Below the pieces are notes generated by a model that saw only the letters and a list, made by a program, of their open reading frames with translations, made no database searches and was not told where the DNA came from. Positions 1 to 9,050 of a stretch of DNA of 64,000 bases are shown here, in pieces. Position numbers and translations under genes: made by a program. Location: positions 14,736 to 78,735 of the forward strand of contig CAYVMO010000014.1 of the NCBI GenBank assembly GCA_964452645.1, read 5' to 3'. The DNA is from CAYXTW01 sp964452645 (GTDB taxonomy: Bacteria > Zixibacteria > MSB-5A5 > GN15 > PGXB01). The stretch's first letter is position 1. Each line of letters opens with the position of its first letter.

Positions 1-2
1 TG

Positions 3-809
3 GTATTATTCTTTTTGTCCGAACATCTGCCGATTTTCAGCGAGCAGCCCCCGGCGACTCAGGCCAGCGTGGGACTTTTCAAGCTTTCCTTCGGCAGCCT
101 TCGCCAACTCTGGAATACCGCCCTTACCGATGGTCTGCATCGGATTACGCTTATTTCTATTTTTGTTATTCCTCTGTCATTTGTGATTATGTATCCGCCT
201 TTCTATAATTCATCTATCGACAATCAGGAGGTTCGTCCGGCGACCGGAATTAATGCCGAGCGGACGATTCTTCTAATCGACGGCAATCACGGCGGCGTGG
301 AAACGATATTCGCTCATTCCGAACATCAGAAACGACTTGGTGATTCAACGTCCTGCGGCAAATGTCACCATGTTTCGCTCCCGAATGACAGATCGACACC
401 CTGCTCGCGTTGCCACCGCTACATGAATACGCCAACAAACATATTTAATCATGAAAGCCACATGGTTGCCGTGGCGGAGACTGAGCATATTACCGGTTTG
501 CATCCCAAGAATTACTCGTGTCTTAATTGCCATCCGGAACGAAATCCCAAGACATCCGCTAATGCCAAGGACTGCCTATCGTGCCATAAAGAAGACATGT
601 TTCTTGCCGGGGCTCAAAAGGATAGTACCAATTTGCGGTTAGCCAACTCATATCGTGAGGCGATGCATCAAACATGTATCGAATGTCATAAAAAAGAAGC
701 AGTGGCACAATCCAAACCACATCTCGGTGATTGTCAAACATGCCACAAGTCCTTGAGAGCATTCCCGGATTCTGAATTAGTCAACGCCGACGTCGCAAAT
801 AATATTTGA
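3..809 (+). CDS. Membrane-anchored hexahaem cytochrome c, 5' end probably cut by the window edge
   Basis: Six CxxCH haem-binding motifs (CGKCH, CSRCH, CLNCH, CLSCH, CIECH, CQTCH) lie in the C-terminal two thirds. They follow one hydrophobic segment (about residues 43-60 counted from the TTG at 15), so the protein should be anchored in the inner membrane with a periplasmic haem domain of the small multihaem type (cytochrome c3/c7-like). The frame is open to the window edge. TTG at 15 is the first possible start inside the window and no ribosome site can be seen, so the true start may lie upstream. The role is presumably electron transfer; the partner is unknown. An octahaem cytochrome/cytochrome b fusion lies at 27.4 kb and the main respiratory chain at 45-60 kb, so this genome invests in multihaem proteins. 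Confidence 0.8.
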   Translation, partial: VLFFLSEHLPIFSEQPPATQASVGLFKLSFGSLRQLWNTALTDGLHRITLISIFVIPLSFVIMYPPFYNSSIDNQEVRPATGINAERTILLIDGNHGGVETIFAHSEHQKRLGDSTSCGKCHHVSLPNDRSTPCSRCHRYMNTPTNIFNHESHMVAVAETEHITGLHPKNYSCLNCHPERNPKTSANAKDCLSCHKEDMFLAGAQKDSTNLRLANSYREAMHQTCIECHKKEAVAQSKPHLGDCQTCHKSLRAFPDSELVNADVANNI

Positions 810-1041
810 GTCATATCGCGCTTACCAGCTAATCAAAATAGCATCTTCCTGGGATATAATGAAACAATCTATCTACTTCAAAACGTCGTATCCACGTCAT
901 AGAAAGACAGGGCCGGAAGCTAATATAGAATCGACGATAGATAAATCCATATATTTGAGCGACGTATTCCCTCGATTCCTCGGCTAATGTTATAAATATA
1001 TCATTTATTTTAGAGTTGATTCTTTTCAATTATTATATTTT

Positions 1042-1072
1042 TTGACTATTTTAATCAGTTTTTATGTATAAT
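1042..1072 (+). promoter_or_regulatory. Possible sigma-70-type promoter for the A2M-pbpC pair
   Basis: TTGACT at 1042-1047 and a perfect TATAAT at 1067-1072 are separated by 19 bases, longer than the usual 17. The region is A+T-rich and about 50 bases upstream of the chosen A2M start. The rest of 810-1124 shows no gene I can support. Confidence 0.4.
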
Positions 1073-1124
1073 TATTTTGAAGGGAACCTTAAATCCACGG
1101 CAACTTAATCTAAACGGAGGAAAC

Positions 1125-4100
1125 ATGTTTTCTCTTATGTTAAAGAAAGTACACCCTTCCATATTTTATGCGGCATCTATAATAATTGTAGCCCTTATCT
1201 CATTTGAGTTATTGGCCCAAAATCCTGACCGAAAACCGGATACCGATGTCAAAGTTGTCGACTTTCAGCCGCATGATCAAACCAATCGTGAAACAAACAT
1301 TACAATTCGATTTTCCAATGATCTGGTAATAACAGACAGTCTGGATAAAGTCGTTTCCGAGCCGCCCCTGGAAATCAAACCGCCGATTCCCGGAATCGCT
1401 CGCTGGGTCGAAACCGATGTACTGCGTTTCTACCCTGACAGACCGCTATTACCGGCAACTGAATACACCGTTAAAGTGCGATTATCGGATGCTTTTATAA
1501 ACGGCAATCGGATAAACGACAATCGCGAGTTTACTTTTCGGACGCAGCCGTTTAAAATAGTCAGCCTGAACTGGGAGCCGTTGTTCGATGAAACCGAACC
1601 GGGATTAATTCAACTAAGCATAAGTATCGAGTTTAATTATAAGGCCGATTTGAAACAGCTAAGAGATAAATTATCAATCAAGGGCGAAAAAGGAGCGATT
1701 AAATCATCACTTTCATATAAAATAGAGAATATTCAATCCGAACCGAGACAGACGCGATTGGATGAAGTCGAATGGCAAAAACCGAAGGGACAATTTGCCG
1801 ATTTTGTTACATTAATGACGGAACCATTTAAGACCACCGGCCAAGACCAAACATATAAGCTCATTATAAAAAGAAATCTGGATTGCGAAAGTTGCGGAGA
1901 ACCTCTCGAAAGTGACTACAAAAAAGACTTGGTTATTAAGAAATACAGGCGCTTTTTTGTAAATGAGTTACGGGGCGGAATCGAGGGCAAAAAAGGGGTC
2001 ATGTATCTCCGTCTATCCACCTCGGTAGCCGCCGATTATATAAAAGATTATTTAACGATTAAGTCGCAAAACGATTCCGCCATTACTGATTTTCGGGTCG
2101 AGAATTATCGCCAAATGCTGATAATCAGGGGCGATTTTTATTCCGGTCATACCTACGAAGTTACATTATCAAGGGGAACACCTGCTTTCGATGGCGCCGT
2201 TTTTGAAAATGAATTTTCGTCCAAAATAAAAATCCCGGATTTGCCCCCTACATTGAAATTCGTCTCGCCCGGAATTTATCTTCCGAAGGAAGGGGCCGGA
2301 AATCTCGAACTGGAGACAATTAACGTCGACTCGCTCTCGATTGAGGTGGAGCAAATATTCGCCAATAATCTGGTGTATGCCATGACCGGTAATATGGCCA
2401 CCATCTGGCGCTACGGGCAACCGCCAATCAGCAATGTCGGCCGGCAGTTTTACAGCCAATCGTTGGATTTGGACGGTCGTCTCAATGAACCGCTGATTAC
2501 CACGGTTGATGTCGGAAGGATTATCGGGGATATGGCGCGCGGATTGTTCAAAGTGTCCGTGCGCAAGAAAGAACGTCGCTGGGAATTCGACACGCGTCTG
2601 GTGATGCTCACCGATATCGGTTTACTGGCGAGAATGTCGAACGATTATTTAATGGTCTGGATTAATTCGCTAAGTGAAGCCAAACCGATATATAAGGCCG
2701 ATGTTAAATTATTCAGCCGTAACAATCAACTGCTTCTCGAAGGCTCGACCGATTCTCGCGGAATTGTCGTGTTTAATGATATCTCCAAAAAACTGGAAGG
2801 TTTTGAACCATATCTGATAACTGCCGAAAAGGGGACCGATCTCTCATTTCTCAAATTCGACGAATGTCTTTTGCCTACGTCCGAATTCGATATTAAGGGT
2901 CGTCCCTATTTGGGTAAAGGTTACGAGGCGTTTCTATATCTCGATCGGGATATATTTCGGCCGGACGATACCGCTCATATTGTCTCGATTGTCCGCGGCA
3001 CTAACGGCTCGATGCCGCCGGAATTCCCGTATTTTCTGATTGTCAAGGATCCATCCGGTAACGAATTCAAATCTTTTCGCGTCAAGACCTCTGCTGAAGG
3101 ATTGCTATCGGTCGATCTACCTGTCCCCGATTATGCCCGCACCGGTAAGTACAACATAACCGCCCGCATCGGAGAAGATTATGAAATCGGCCGGACCGGT
3201 TTTCAGGTCGAAGAATTCATGCCGGATAAAATTAAAACGACGGTCACGACGGCCAGAGATATTTATAAGGCCGGCGACAGTATAGATATAGATGTTAATG
3301 GTAAATATCTGTTCGGACCTCCCGCCGCAAGGCACAAAGTCACCGGCCGTTTAACAATCGAATCCCACCCGTTCGCGGCGACCGGTATGTCCGATTATTC
3401 ATTCACCGATTACGAGCGGAAATTCCCCCCGATGGATATAAACCTGGGCGATAACTTATTGGATGATTCGGGATATTTCAGATTTAATTATGAAGTCCCG
3501 ATCGACCTGATCCCACCATCCGGTTTAAAAGGTTTGATTTCGGCCGGTGTTTCCGAGGAGGGTGGTCGCGTAATAAATGCATATAAAGAGATAACCATAC
3601 ATGCGTACGATCGGTATGTCGGGATTAAACTTAATTTCGATGGTTATGCCAAACCGGGCGAGCCGTTTGAAGCGGGTCTGATAGCGGTCGACAATGAAAG
3701 TCGGCCGATGGAAATCAAATCGGTAAGAGTCGATTTTTACCGTCAGGTCTATCATTCGATTCTCAGGCAGGAGCAAAATGGCCGCTATCGCTATGTCTCC
3801 GAAAAAAAACTGGTCTTTGTCGATTCGGCAATAATTGATTTACCTGATAGCGGTGCCGCGGTCAGTTTTACTTCGCCCGAGTACGGCAGTTATAAATTAG
3901 TTGTGACCGATATCGAAGGCGGGCATTCAGCAGCGGTTACATTCTATGCCAGCGGTTGGGGATATTCGCCCTGGTCGATGGAAAAGCCCGACCGAATCGA
4001 CATTGATTTCGATAAAAGCACCTATGAACCGGGCGAAAATGCCGTCATACAAATTCGTGCCCCATTCGGCGGGACCTTACTTCTCACCATCGAAAAGGAG

Positions 4101-6605
4101 ACAATTCTCGATTTTATAACTTATCAAATGGACGAAAACACGGCCGAGTTGACGTTGCCTGTGAAAAAAGATTATTTCCCGAATGTCTATGTTTCGGCGG
4201 TCATTATAAAAAAGTCCGGTGATGTCGATAAAACTTCTCCCGCGCGGGCGTACGGTGTGGCCCCTCTGAAACTATCGTACCGCGAAAAGGATATCGGCCT
4301 GAATATCACTGCCCCGGAAATAGTCAAACCGGGACAAAAGGTAAGAATAAATTTACAGCTTGATTCAAAAGGAGTTTCCGAAATCACTGTCGCCGTGGTC
4401 GATGCCGGTATATTGCAATTGACCGATTATCAAACACCAAATCCGTTATCATTTTTCTACGGTCAGAGATATCTTCTCCTGAAACCATACGACGTTTATT
4501 CGTTCCTCTACCCCGAAGTAGAACAGGCCGCAAGTCATCTGAGTCCGGCCGGTGGACGAGCCGACAACTTCGAGGCTTCTCGTCGCCGACATCTTAATCC
4601 GATTAAAGCAAGACGTGTTAAGCCGGTATCACTCTGGTCGGGAATCGTCAAGACCGATGAAAATGGTTTTGCCGCCGTCGATTTTAACCTCCCTGAATTT
4701 AACGGGAAATTGATAATTTCGGCGGTAGCCGTGCAAGGCAATCGTTTCGGGTCGGATGATTTTGCAATGACTGTCCGTGATAAAATTATCATTCAGGAAA
4801 GCTTTCCGCGTTTCACCGGCCCCAATGACATAATTCATGGGTTGGTGACTGTTTTCAATAATACGGGGAAAGACAATGATATCTCGGTCAATATGCATAT
4901 TGATGGTCCGGCCACTATTATTTCCGAGCCGACCCAAAAAATTCATCTTGCCGACAATCGCGAAGGCAATATTATCTTCAAATTAAACTCGACGCTTGTG
5001 CCGGGCGTGATTCATGTTCGAATAACAGCCAATGACGGCATCGATAGCAGCCACCTGATTTTCGAATTACCGAATCGCCCGATACAGCCATTGGTAACGA
5101 AATACGAATCGGGTATCGTAAATAAAAACCTGGCCGCGTCTTTTACATTGCCCGACGACTGGATTGAAAATACCGATCAGTACATAATACAAACCTCCGG
5201 TCTATCCGCCGTCGGATTTAGCCGTAATATCGATTGTCTGCTGCGTTATCCTTACGGTTGTCTCGAACAGACAACCTCCCGAATTTTCCCAATGTTGTAC
5301 TATAACGATTTGTTGCGCTTCGCCGACCCGGACTTGGTCGGTTCCGGAGGCGGTGATTACTTTATACAGGAAGGGATTACGAAACTGCTCGGTATGATGC
5401 GTGACGATGGCTCATTTTCATTCTGGCCGGGACATGATCAAGTGCACTACTGGTCGTCGATATATGCTTCCCACTTCCTCCTCGAAGCGAAAAAAGCGGG
5501 ATATTATGTCAATGAAAGGGCCTGCAAAAAAATACTCGGCAATCTGAATCAAATAGCCGAGGGAAAAATCAAGGAAGCCGATACGGCCGAACGGATTTAC
5601 GCCGCCTATGTCCTGGCCGGATCGGGAAAACTTAAGAAAAAAATCATCAATTACCTTCATGAAATCTGGCGCGGTGATTTGCAGCCGTTCTCAAGATATC
5701 AGGTGGCCGGAGCGTTGGCTCTGTTCGGCGATAAAGAAACGGCGCTGTCGATTATCCCGACCGATATTCAACCGGCCGTCTTCGAACCTGAAACCGGGGG
5801 GACGTTCAGTTCCGGAGTGCGAACTAATGCTATTCTGCTTGATGTCTTAAACGAAATCGACCCCACTAATCCGTCATGTGCCGTTCTCGCCCGGGAATTA
5901 ATGGACGGCGCACGAACCGGCCGATGGTACACCACCCAGGAAAACGCTTTCGGTCTGATGGCGCTGGGCAAATATCTGGCACGACAGTCTAATTTTAATT
6001 TTGACGGCACTATCGAAATTGAAAATGACTCGACGTACCATATCGATTCCAACGATTTCCGGCTGATAAAAAAGAATCTGGCCGGACAATACGTCCGGAT
6101 AATGGTTGAAGGCGAGGGCACCTGTTTTTATTACTGGCAGGCCAGCGGTGTTCCGACCGATTATGCCCCGAAAGAATTCACCCGGGGAATCGAAATCACC
6201 CGGGAATATCTCGATGCCTGCGGTATCGCAATCGACCTGCAAAATATTAAGCTTGGTGATCAGATAATATGCCATATTAAAGCGAAATCGGTCGATCGAT
6301 TTCTTCAAAATGTTGTCATCAATGATTTGCTTCCCGCCGGATTGGAAATCGAAAACCCGCGCCTGAAAACAACCCCGATATTGTCCTGGATTCCCCAGCC
6401 CGGCAAAGATATCGATTATCAGGATATTCGCGATGATCGCCTCTTACTCTTTACCAATCTGAATACCAAAAAACCGGTTGAATTTTATTACAGCCTGCGC
6501 GCTATTTCCTCCGGTGAATTCAGGATTCCGCCGGTCGCGGCGGAGTGCATGTACAATCCTGTAATTGCCGGAGCGTCATCCTCCGGATTTATGATAATAA
6601 AATAA
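1125..6605 (+). CDS. Bacterial alpha-2-macroglobulin (large thioester protein)
   Basis: About 1,826 residues. Bacterial A2M proteins are periplasmic protease traps: cleavage of a bait region triggers a thioester that captures the protease. The thioester motif is present as YGCLEQTTS, with Cys1379 and Gln1382, in the context typical of the YfhM/ECAM family. An N-terminal Ig-like domain, repeated MG-type beta domains and a C-terminal alpha-helical thioester domain fit the family. I chose ATG 1125 because GGAGG sits 4 bases before it; an upstream in-frame TTG at 1077 has no such site. The N-terminus has one hydrophobic segment (about residues 12-32) and no lipobox cysteine, so it is probably a membrane anchor or signal peptide rather than the lipoprotein signal of E. 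coli ECAM. It lies 22 bases before pbpC, the classic A2M-PBP1C pairing. Confidence 0.93.
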   Translation: MFSLMLKKVHPSIFYAASIIIVALISFELLAQNPDRKPDTDVKVVDFQPHDQTNRETNITIRFSNDLVITDSLDKVVSEPPLEIKPPIPGIARWVETDVLRFYPDRPLLPATEYTVKVRLSDAFINGNRINDNREFTFRTQPFKIVSLNWEPLFDETEPGLIQLSISIEFNYKADLKQLRDKLSIKGEKGAIKSSLSYKIENIQSEPRQTRLDEVEWQKPKGQFADFVTLMTEPFKTTGQDQTYKLIIKRNLDCESCGEPLESDYKKDLVIKKYRRFFVNELRGGIEGKKGVMYLRLSTSVAADYIKDYLTIKSQNDSAITDFRVENYRQMLIIRGDFYSGHTYEVTLSRGTPAFDGAVFENEFSSKIKIPDLPPTLKFVSPGIYLPKEGAGNLELETINVDSLSIEVEQIFANNLVYAMTGNMATIWRYGQPPISNVGRQFYSQSLDLDGRLNEPLITTVDVGRIIGDMARGLFKVSVRKKERRWEFDTRLVMLTDIGLLARMSNDYLMVWINSLSEAKPIYKADVKLFSRNNQLLLEGSTDSRGIVVFNDISKKLEGFEPYLITAEKGTDLSFLKFDECLLPTSEFDIKGRPYLGKGYEAFLYLDRDIFRPDDTAHIVSIVRGTNGSMPPEFPYFLIVKDPSGNEFKSFRVKTSAEGLLSVDLPVPDYARTGKYNITARIGEDYEIGRTGFQVEEFMPDKIKTTVTTARDIYKAGDSIDIDVNGKYLFGPPAARHKVTGRLTIESHPFAATGMSDYSFTDYERKFPPMDINLGDNLLDDSGYFRFNYEVPIDLIPPSGLKGLISAGVSEEGGRVINAYKEITIHAYDRYVGIKLNFDGYAKPGEPFEAGLIAVDNESRPMEIKSVRVDFYRQVYHSILRQEQNGRYRYVSEKKLVFVDSAIIDLPDSGAAVSFTSPEYGSYKLVVTDIEGGHSAAVTFYASGWGYSPWSMEKPDRIDIDFDKSTYEPGENAVIQIRAPFGGTLLLTIEKETILDFITYQMDENTAELTLPVKKDYFPNVYVSAVIIKKSGDVDKTSPARAYGVAPLKLSYREKDIGLNITAPEIVKPGQKVRINLQLDSKGVSEITVAVVDAGILQLTDYQTPNPLSFFYGQRYLLLKPYDVYSFLYPEVEQAASHLSPAGGRADNFEASRRRHLNPIKARRVKPVSLWSGIVKTDENGFAAVDFNLPEFNGKLIISAVAVQGNRFGSDDFAMTVRDKIIIQESFPRFTGPNDIIHGLVTVFNNTGKDNDISVNMHIDGPATIISEPTQKIHLADNREGNIIFKLNSTLVPGVIHVRITANDGIDSSHLIFELPNRPIQPLVTKYESGIVNKNLAASFTLPDDWIENTDQYIIQTSGLSAVGFSRNIDCLLRYPYGCLEQTTSRIFPMLYYNDLLRFADPDLVGSGGGDYFIQEGITKLLGMMRDDGSFSFWPGHDQVHYWSSIYASHFLLEAKKAGYYVNERACKKILGNLNQIAEGKIKEADTAERIYAAYVLAGSGKLKKKIINYLHEIWRGDLQPFSRYQVAGALALFGDKETALSIIPTDIQPAVFEPETGGTFSSGVRTNAILLDVLNEIDPTNPSCAVLARELMDGARTGRWYTTQENAFGLMALGKYLARQSNFNFDGTIEIENDSTYHIDSNDFRLIKKNLAGQYVRIMVEGEGTCFYYWQASGVPTDYAPKEFTRGIEITREYLDACGIAIDLQNIKLGDQIICHIKAKSVDRFLQNVVINDLLPAGLEIENPRLKTTPILSWIPQPGKDIDYQDIRDDRLLLFTNLNTKKPVEFYYSLRAISSGEFRIPPVAAECMYNPVIAGASSSGFMIIK

Positions 6606-6627
6606 TAATGAGCGGAAAGACAGGTCG

Positions 6628-8970
6628 ATGACATTAAAATTGATAAAAAAATTGATTAAACGGTATAGACGACATCTTATCCGGCTCGCTTTTGGCGGGC
6701 TGATTCTCATCGTTCTGTTATCGGTCATCGATCTGTTTATATTCCCGCTTCCTTATGAAAAACTCAATCGTCAACCGGCACATTTTATCTATAGCCGCGG
6801 GGGTAAATTACTGAATTGTTTCGCTTCGGCTGACCACTTCTGGAGAAAATCGGTTAAACTCAAAGATATCTCGCCCGAGTTGATTAAATCGGTTATCACT
6901 TGTGAAGACAGATGGTTTTATTATCATCCGGGGATTAATCCGGTTTCGATAATTTCCGCCGCATGGACGAATTTAAAAAATAAAAAAATAATCCGCGGCG
7001 GCTCGACGATTACAATGCAAATCGCACGAATGATTGAACCTCGCCCGCGAACCATAACCAGCAAAATAATAGAGGCTCTTCGCAGTTTACAACTCGAATG
7101 GCACTATTCAAAAGACGAACTTCTGGAGTTGTATTTTAACCTCGTCCCGTACGGCGGAAATATCGAAGGCGTCGCAGCGGCAACATATTTTTATTTCGAT
7201 AAGAATCCGAATCAGTTGTCGCTCTCCGAAATAGCGATACTAACCGCACTTCCGGCCTCCCCGAATAATTTCCGTCCCGATCTAAATCCGGAAAAATGCC
7301 GAAGCAGACGGGATAAAATTCTGGCGAATCTTCTTGATAAAAATGTCATTTCCCCGGATGAATTTGAGCGGGCCATTGAAGAAGAAATTCCGATTAATCG
7401 TCAGAAACGACCCTTTTATGCGCCGCATTTCTGCCAAAATATCATTACCTATTACCCGGAACTCTGTGAATACAAGACGACTATAGACTTCGATAAACAG
7501 CAGCTCTGTGAAAAGCTGGCCTATATGCATTATCTGTCAATCCGGGATAAAAGAATCAATAACCTTTCGGTGGTGGTTTTGGATAATACCAGTGGCGAAT
7601 TGCTGGCGATGGTCGGCTCGCCGGATTTTAATGATATTCAGAATAACGGCCAGATTAACGGGGCCCTTGCCCATCGTTCACCCGGTTCGGCTTTAAAACC
7701 ATTTGCTTACGCACTTGGTTTGGAAAATGGAATAATAACACCGTCGACAAAACTCGATGACATTCCGATTAGTTATAGCGGTTATTCACCGGAAAATTAC
7801 GACGAAGAGTATCATGGGCTGGTCTCGGTGCGTGACGCTTTAATTCAATCACTAAACGTCCCGGCCGTAAATGTCTGCGCCCGCGTAGGGTTGGATAAAT
7901 TCTATGCCCTGTTAAATAATGGCGGAATTACGTCGCTAAATCGAAAATATTTTGAATATGGGCTACCTCTGGTTCTGGGGGCGTGTGAAGTATCGCTTTT
8001 GGAATTATCCAATCTATACGCGACTCTCGCCAGAGAAGGTCAATATCTTCCGGTCCGCTTTATGACCGACGAGAAGATACAATCATCGAAAAGAATCCTC
8101 TCCGAAGAAGCCTGCTATCTGATAACCGATATTCTGTCAAACCTCCGGCGCCCGGACTTGCCCGCATCATGGGAGTTCACTAAAGATATCCCGACCGTAG
8201 CCTGGAAAACAGGGACGTCATACGGCCGCAAAGATGCCTGGGCGATCGGTTATAATCCCGATTATACTATCGGCGTTTGGACCGGTAATTTTTCAGCCGA
8301 GGGCTCACCGTATTTGGTTGGGGCCGAAATAGCGGCGCCCTTGATGATGAATATCTTTCATGAAATTGCAGCGGGTAACGATATTAAATGGTTCGATCCG
8401 CCGCCGGGCGTCGAAATCCGTCAGGTATGCAGCGAAAGCGGTGCCCCCCCTAATAAAAACTGCCCGTCAGTGCATGAAGCCTATTATATCCCGGGAGTTT
8501 CACCGTCTGATCCGTGCACCGTGCATAAGGCGATTACGGTCGATAAAGAGACAGGTTATTTAGTCTGTCCGGCATGCTCGTATGGTAAAATAATCGATAC
8601 TGTCATAGTAGAAAACTGGCCGCCGCGGATAGCCGACTGGCTGCTCAGGCAGGGACAGATTGCCATATTACCCCAACATAATCCCGACTGTAAGGGCGTC
8701 GTCCTTGACGATGCTCCGGTGATACATTCTCCGGAAAATAACAGCATCTACGAAATTCGGTCGTCGGCACCCCTGGATTATCAGAAAATTTTATTGCAGG
8801 CATCGGTATCACTGTCGAGCGGGGAAATGCACTGGTTTTTGGATAAAAACTGGTACGCCAGTTGCCAATCAGGGGCAAACCTGTTTTATTTACCGCAAAA
8901 GGGCCAACACGAATTAATGTGCATGGATGATTTCGGCCGCTCCAGCCGGATAACATTTGAAATTAAATAA
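6628..8970 (+). CDS. pbpC: Penicillin-binding protein 1C (bifunctional transglycosylase/transpeptidase)
   Basis: 780 residues, close to E. coli PbpC. Order: N-terminal transmembrane segment (about 17-37), GT51 glycosyltransferase with the catalytic motif CEDRWFYYHPG (Glu93) and RGGSTITMQ, transpeptidase with SALK (Ser354/Lys357), SLN and KTGTS (Lys527), then a C-terminal BiPBP_C-like beta domain from about residue 690. It would polymerise and cross-link peptidoglycan at the outer face of the inner membrane. Cotranscription with the A2M gene fits the idea that A2M guards the periplasm when the wall is breached and PBP1C repairs it. All catalytic residues are present. Confidence 0.95.
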   Translation: MTLKLIKKLIKRYRRHLIRLAFGGLILIVLLSVIDLFIFPLPYEKLNRQPAHFIYSRGGKLLNCFASADHFWRKSVKLKDISPELIKSVITCEDRWFYYHPGINPVSIISAAWTNLKNKKIIRGGSTITMQIARMIEPRPRTITSKIIEALRSLQLEWHYSKDELLELYFNLVPYGGNIEGVAAATYFYFDKNPNQLSLSEIAILTALPASPNNFRPDLNPEKCRSRRDKILANLLDKNVISPDEFERAIEEEIPINRQKRPFYAPHFCQNIITYYPELCEYKTTIDFDKQQLCEKLAYMHYLSIRDKRINNLSVVVLDNTSGELLAMVGSPDFNDIQNNGQINGALAHRSPGSALKPFAYALGLENGIITPSTKLDDIPISYSGYSPENYDEEYHGLVSVRDALIQSLNVPAVNVCARVGLDKFYALLNNGGITSLNRKYFEYGLPLVLGACEVSLLELSNLYATLAREGQYLPVRFMTDEKIQSSKRILSEEACYLITDILSNLRRPDLPASWEFTKDIPTVAWKTGTSYGRKDAWAIGYNPDYTIGVWTGNFSAEGSPYLVGAEIAAPLMMNIFHEIAAGNDIKWFDPPPGVEIRQVCSESGAPPNKNCPSVHEAYYIPGVSPSDPCTVHKAITVDKETGYLVCPACSYGKIIDTVIVENWPPRIADWLLRQGQIAILPQHNPDCKGVVLDDAPVIHSPENNSIYEIRSSAPLDYQKILLQASVSLSSGEMHWFLDKNWYASCQSGANLFYLPQKGQHELMCMDDFGRSSRITFEIK

Positions 8971-8984
8971 GCTTAAAACAAAAA

Positions 8985-9014
8985 CCCGGTGGTGCTTGCG
9001 ACCGCCGGGCTTTA
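8985..9014. terminator. Hairpin terminator between convergent genes
   Basis: A 9-bp stem (one G-U pair) at 8985-8993 and 9001-9009 with a 7-base loop. It is preceded by an A run and followed by CTTTAT, so it can serve pbpC on the plus strand and, with the A-rich flank read as T, the convergent minus-strand gene. Confidence 0.8.
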
Positions 9015-9050
9015 TCCTGTAAATAGTGGAAATATATAATTGCGCCCGAA

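Noticed and set aside
829..1029. 66-codon minus-strand frame downstream of the hexahaem cytochrome
   Set aside because: No ribosome site, no family resemblance, and lies in an A+T-rich spacer.
5898..6308. 136-codon minus-strand frame (and a 117-codon neighbour)
   Set aside because: Shadows of the A2M gene with no independent support.
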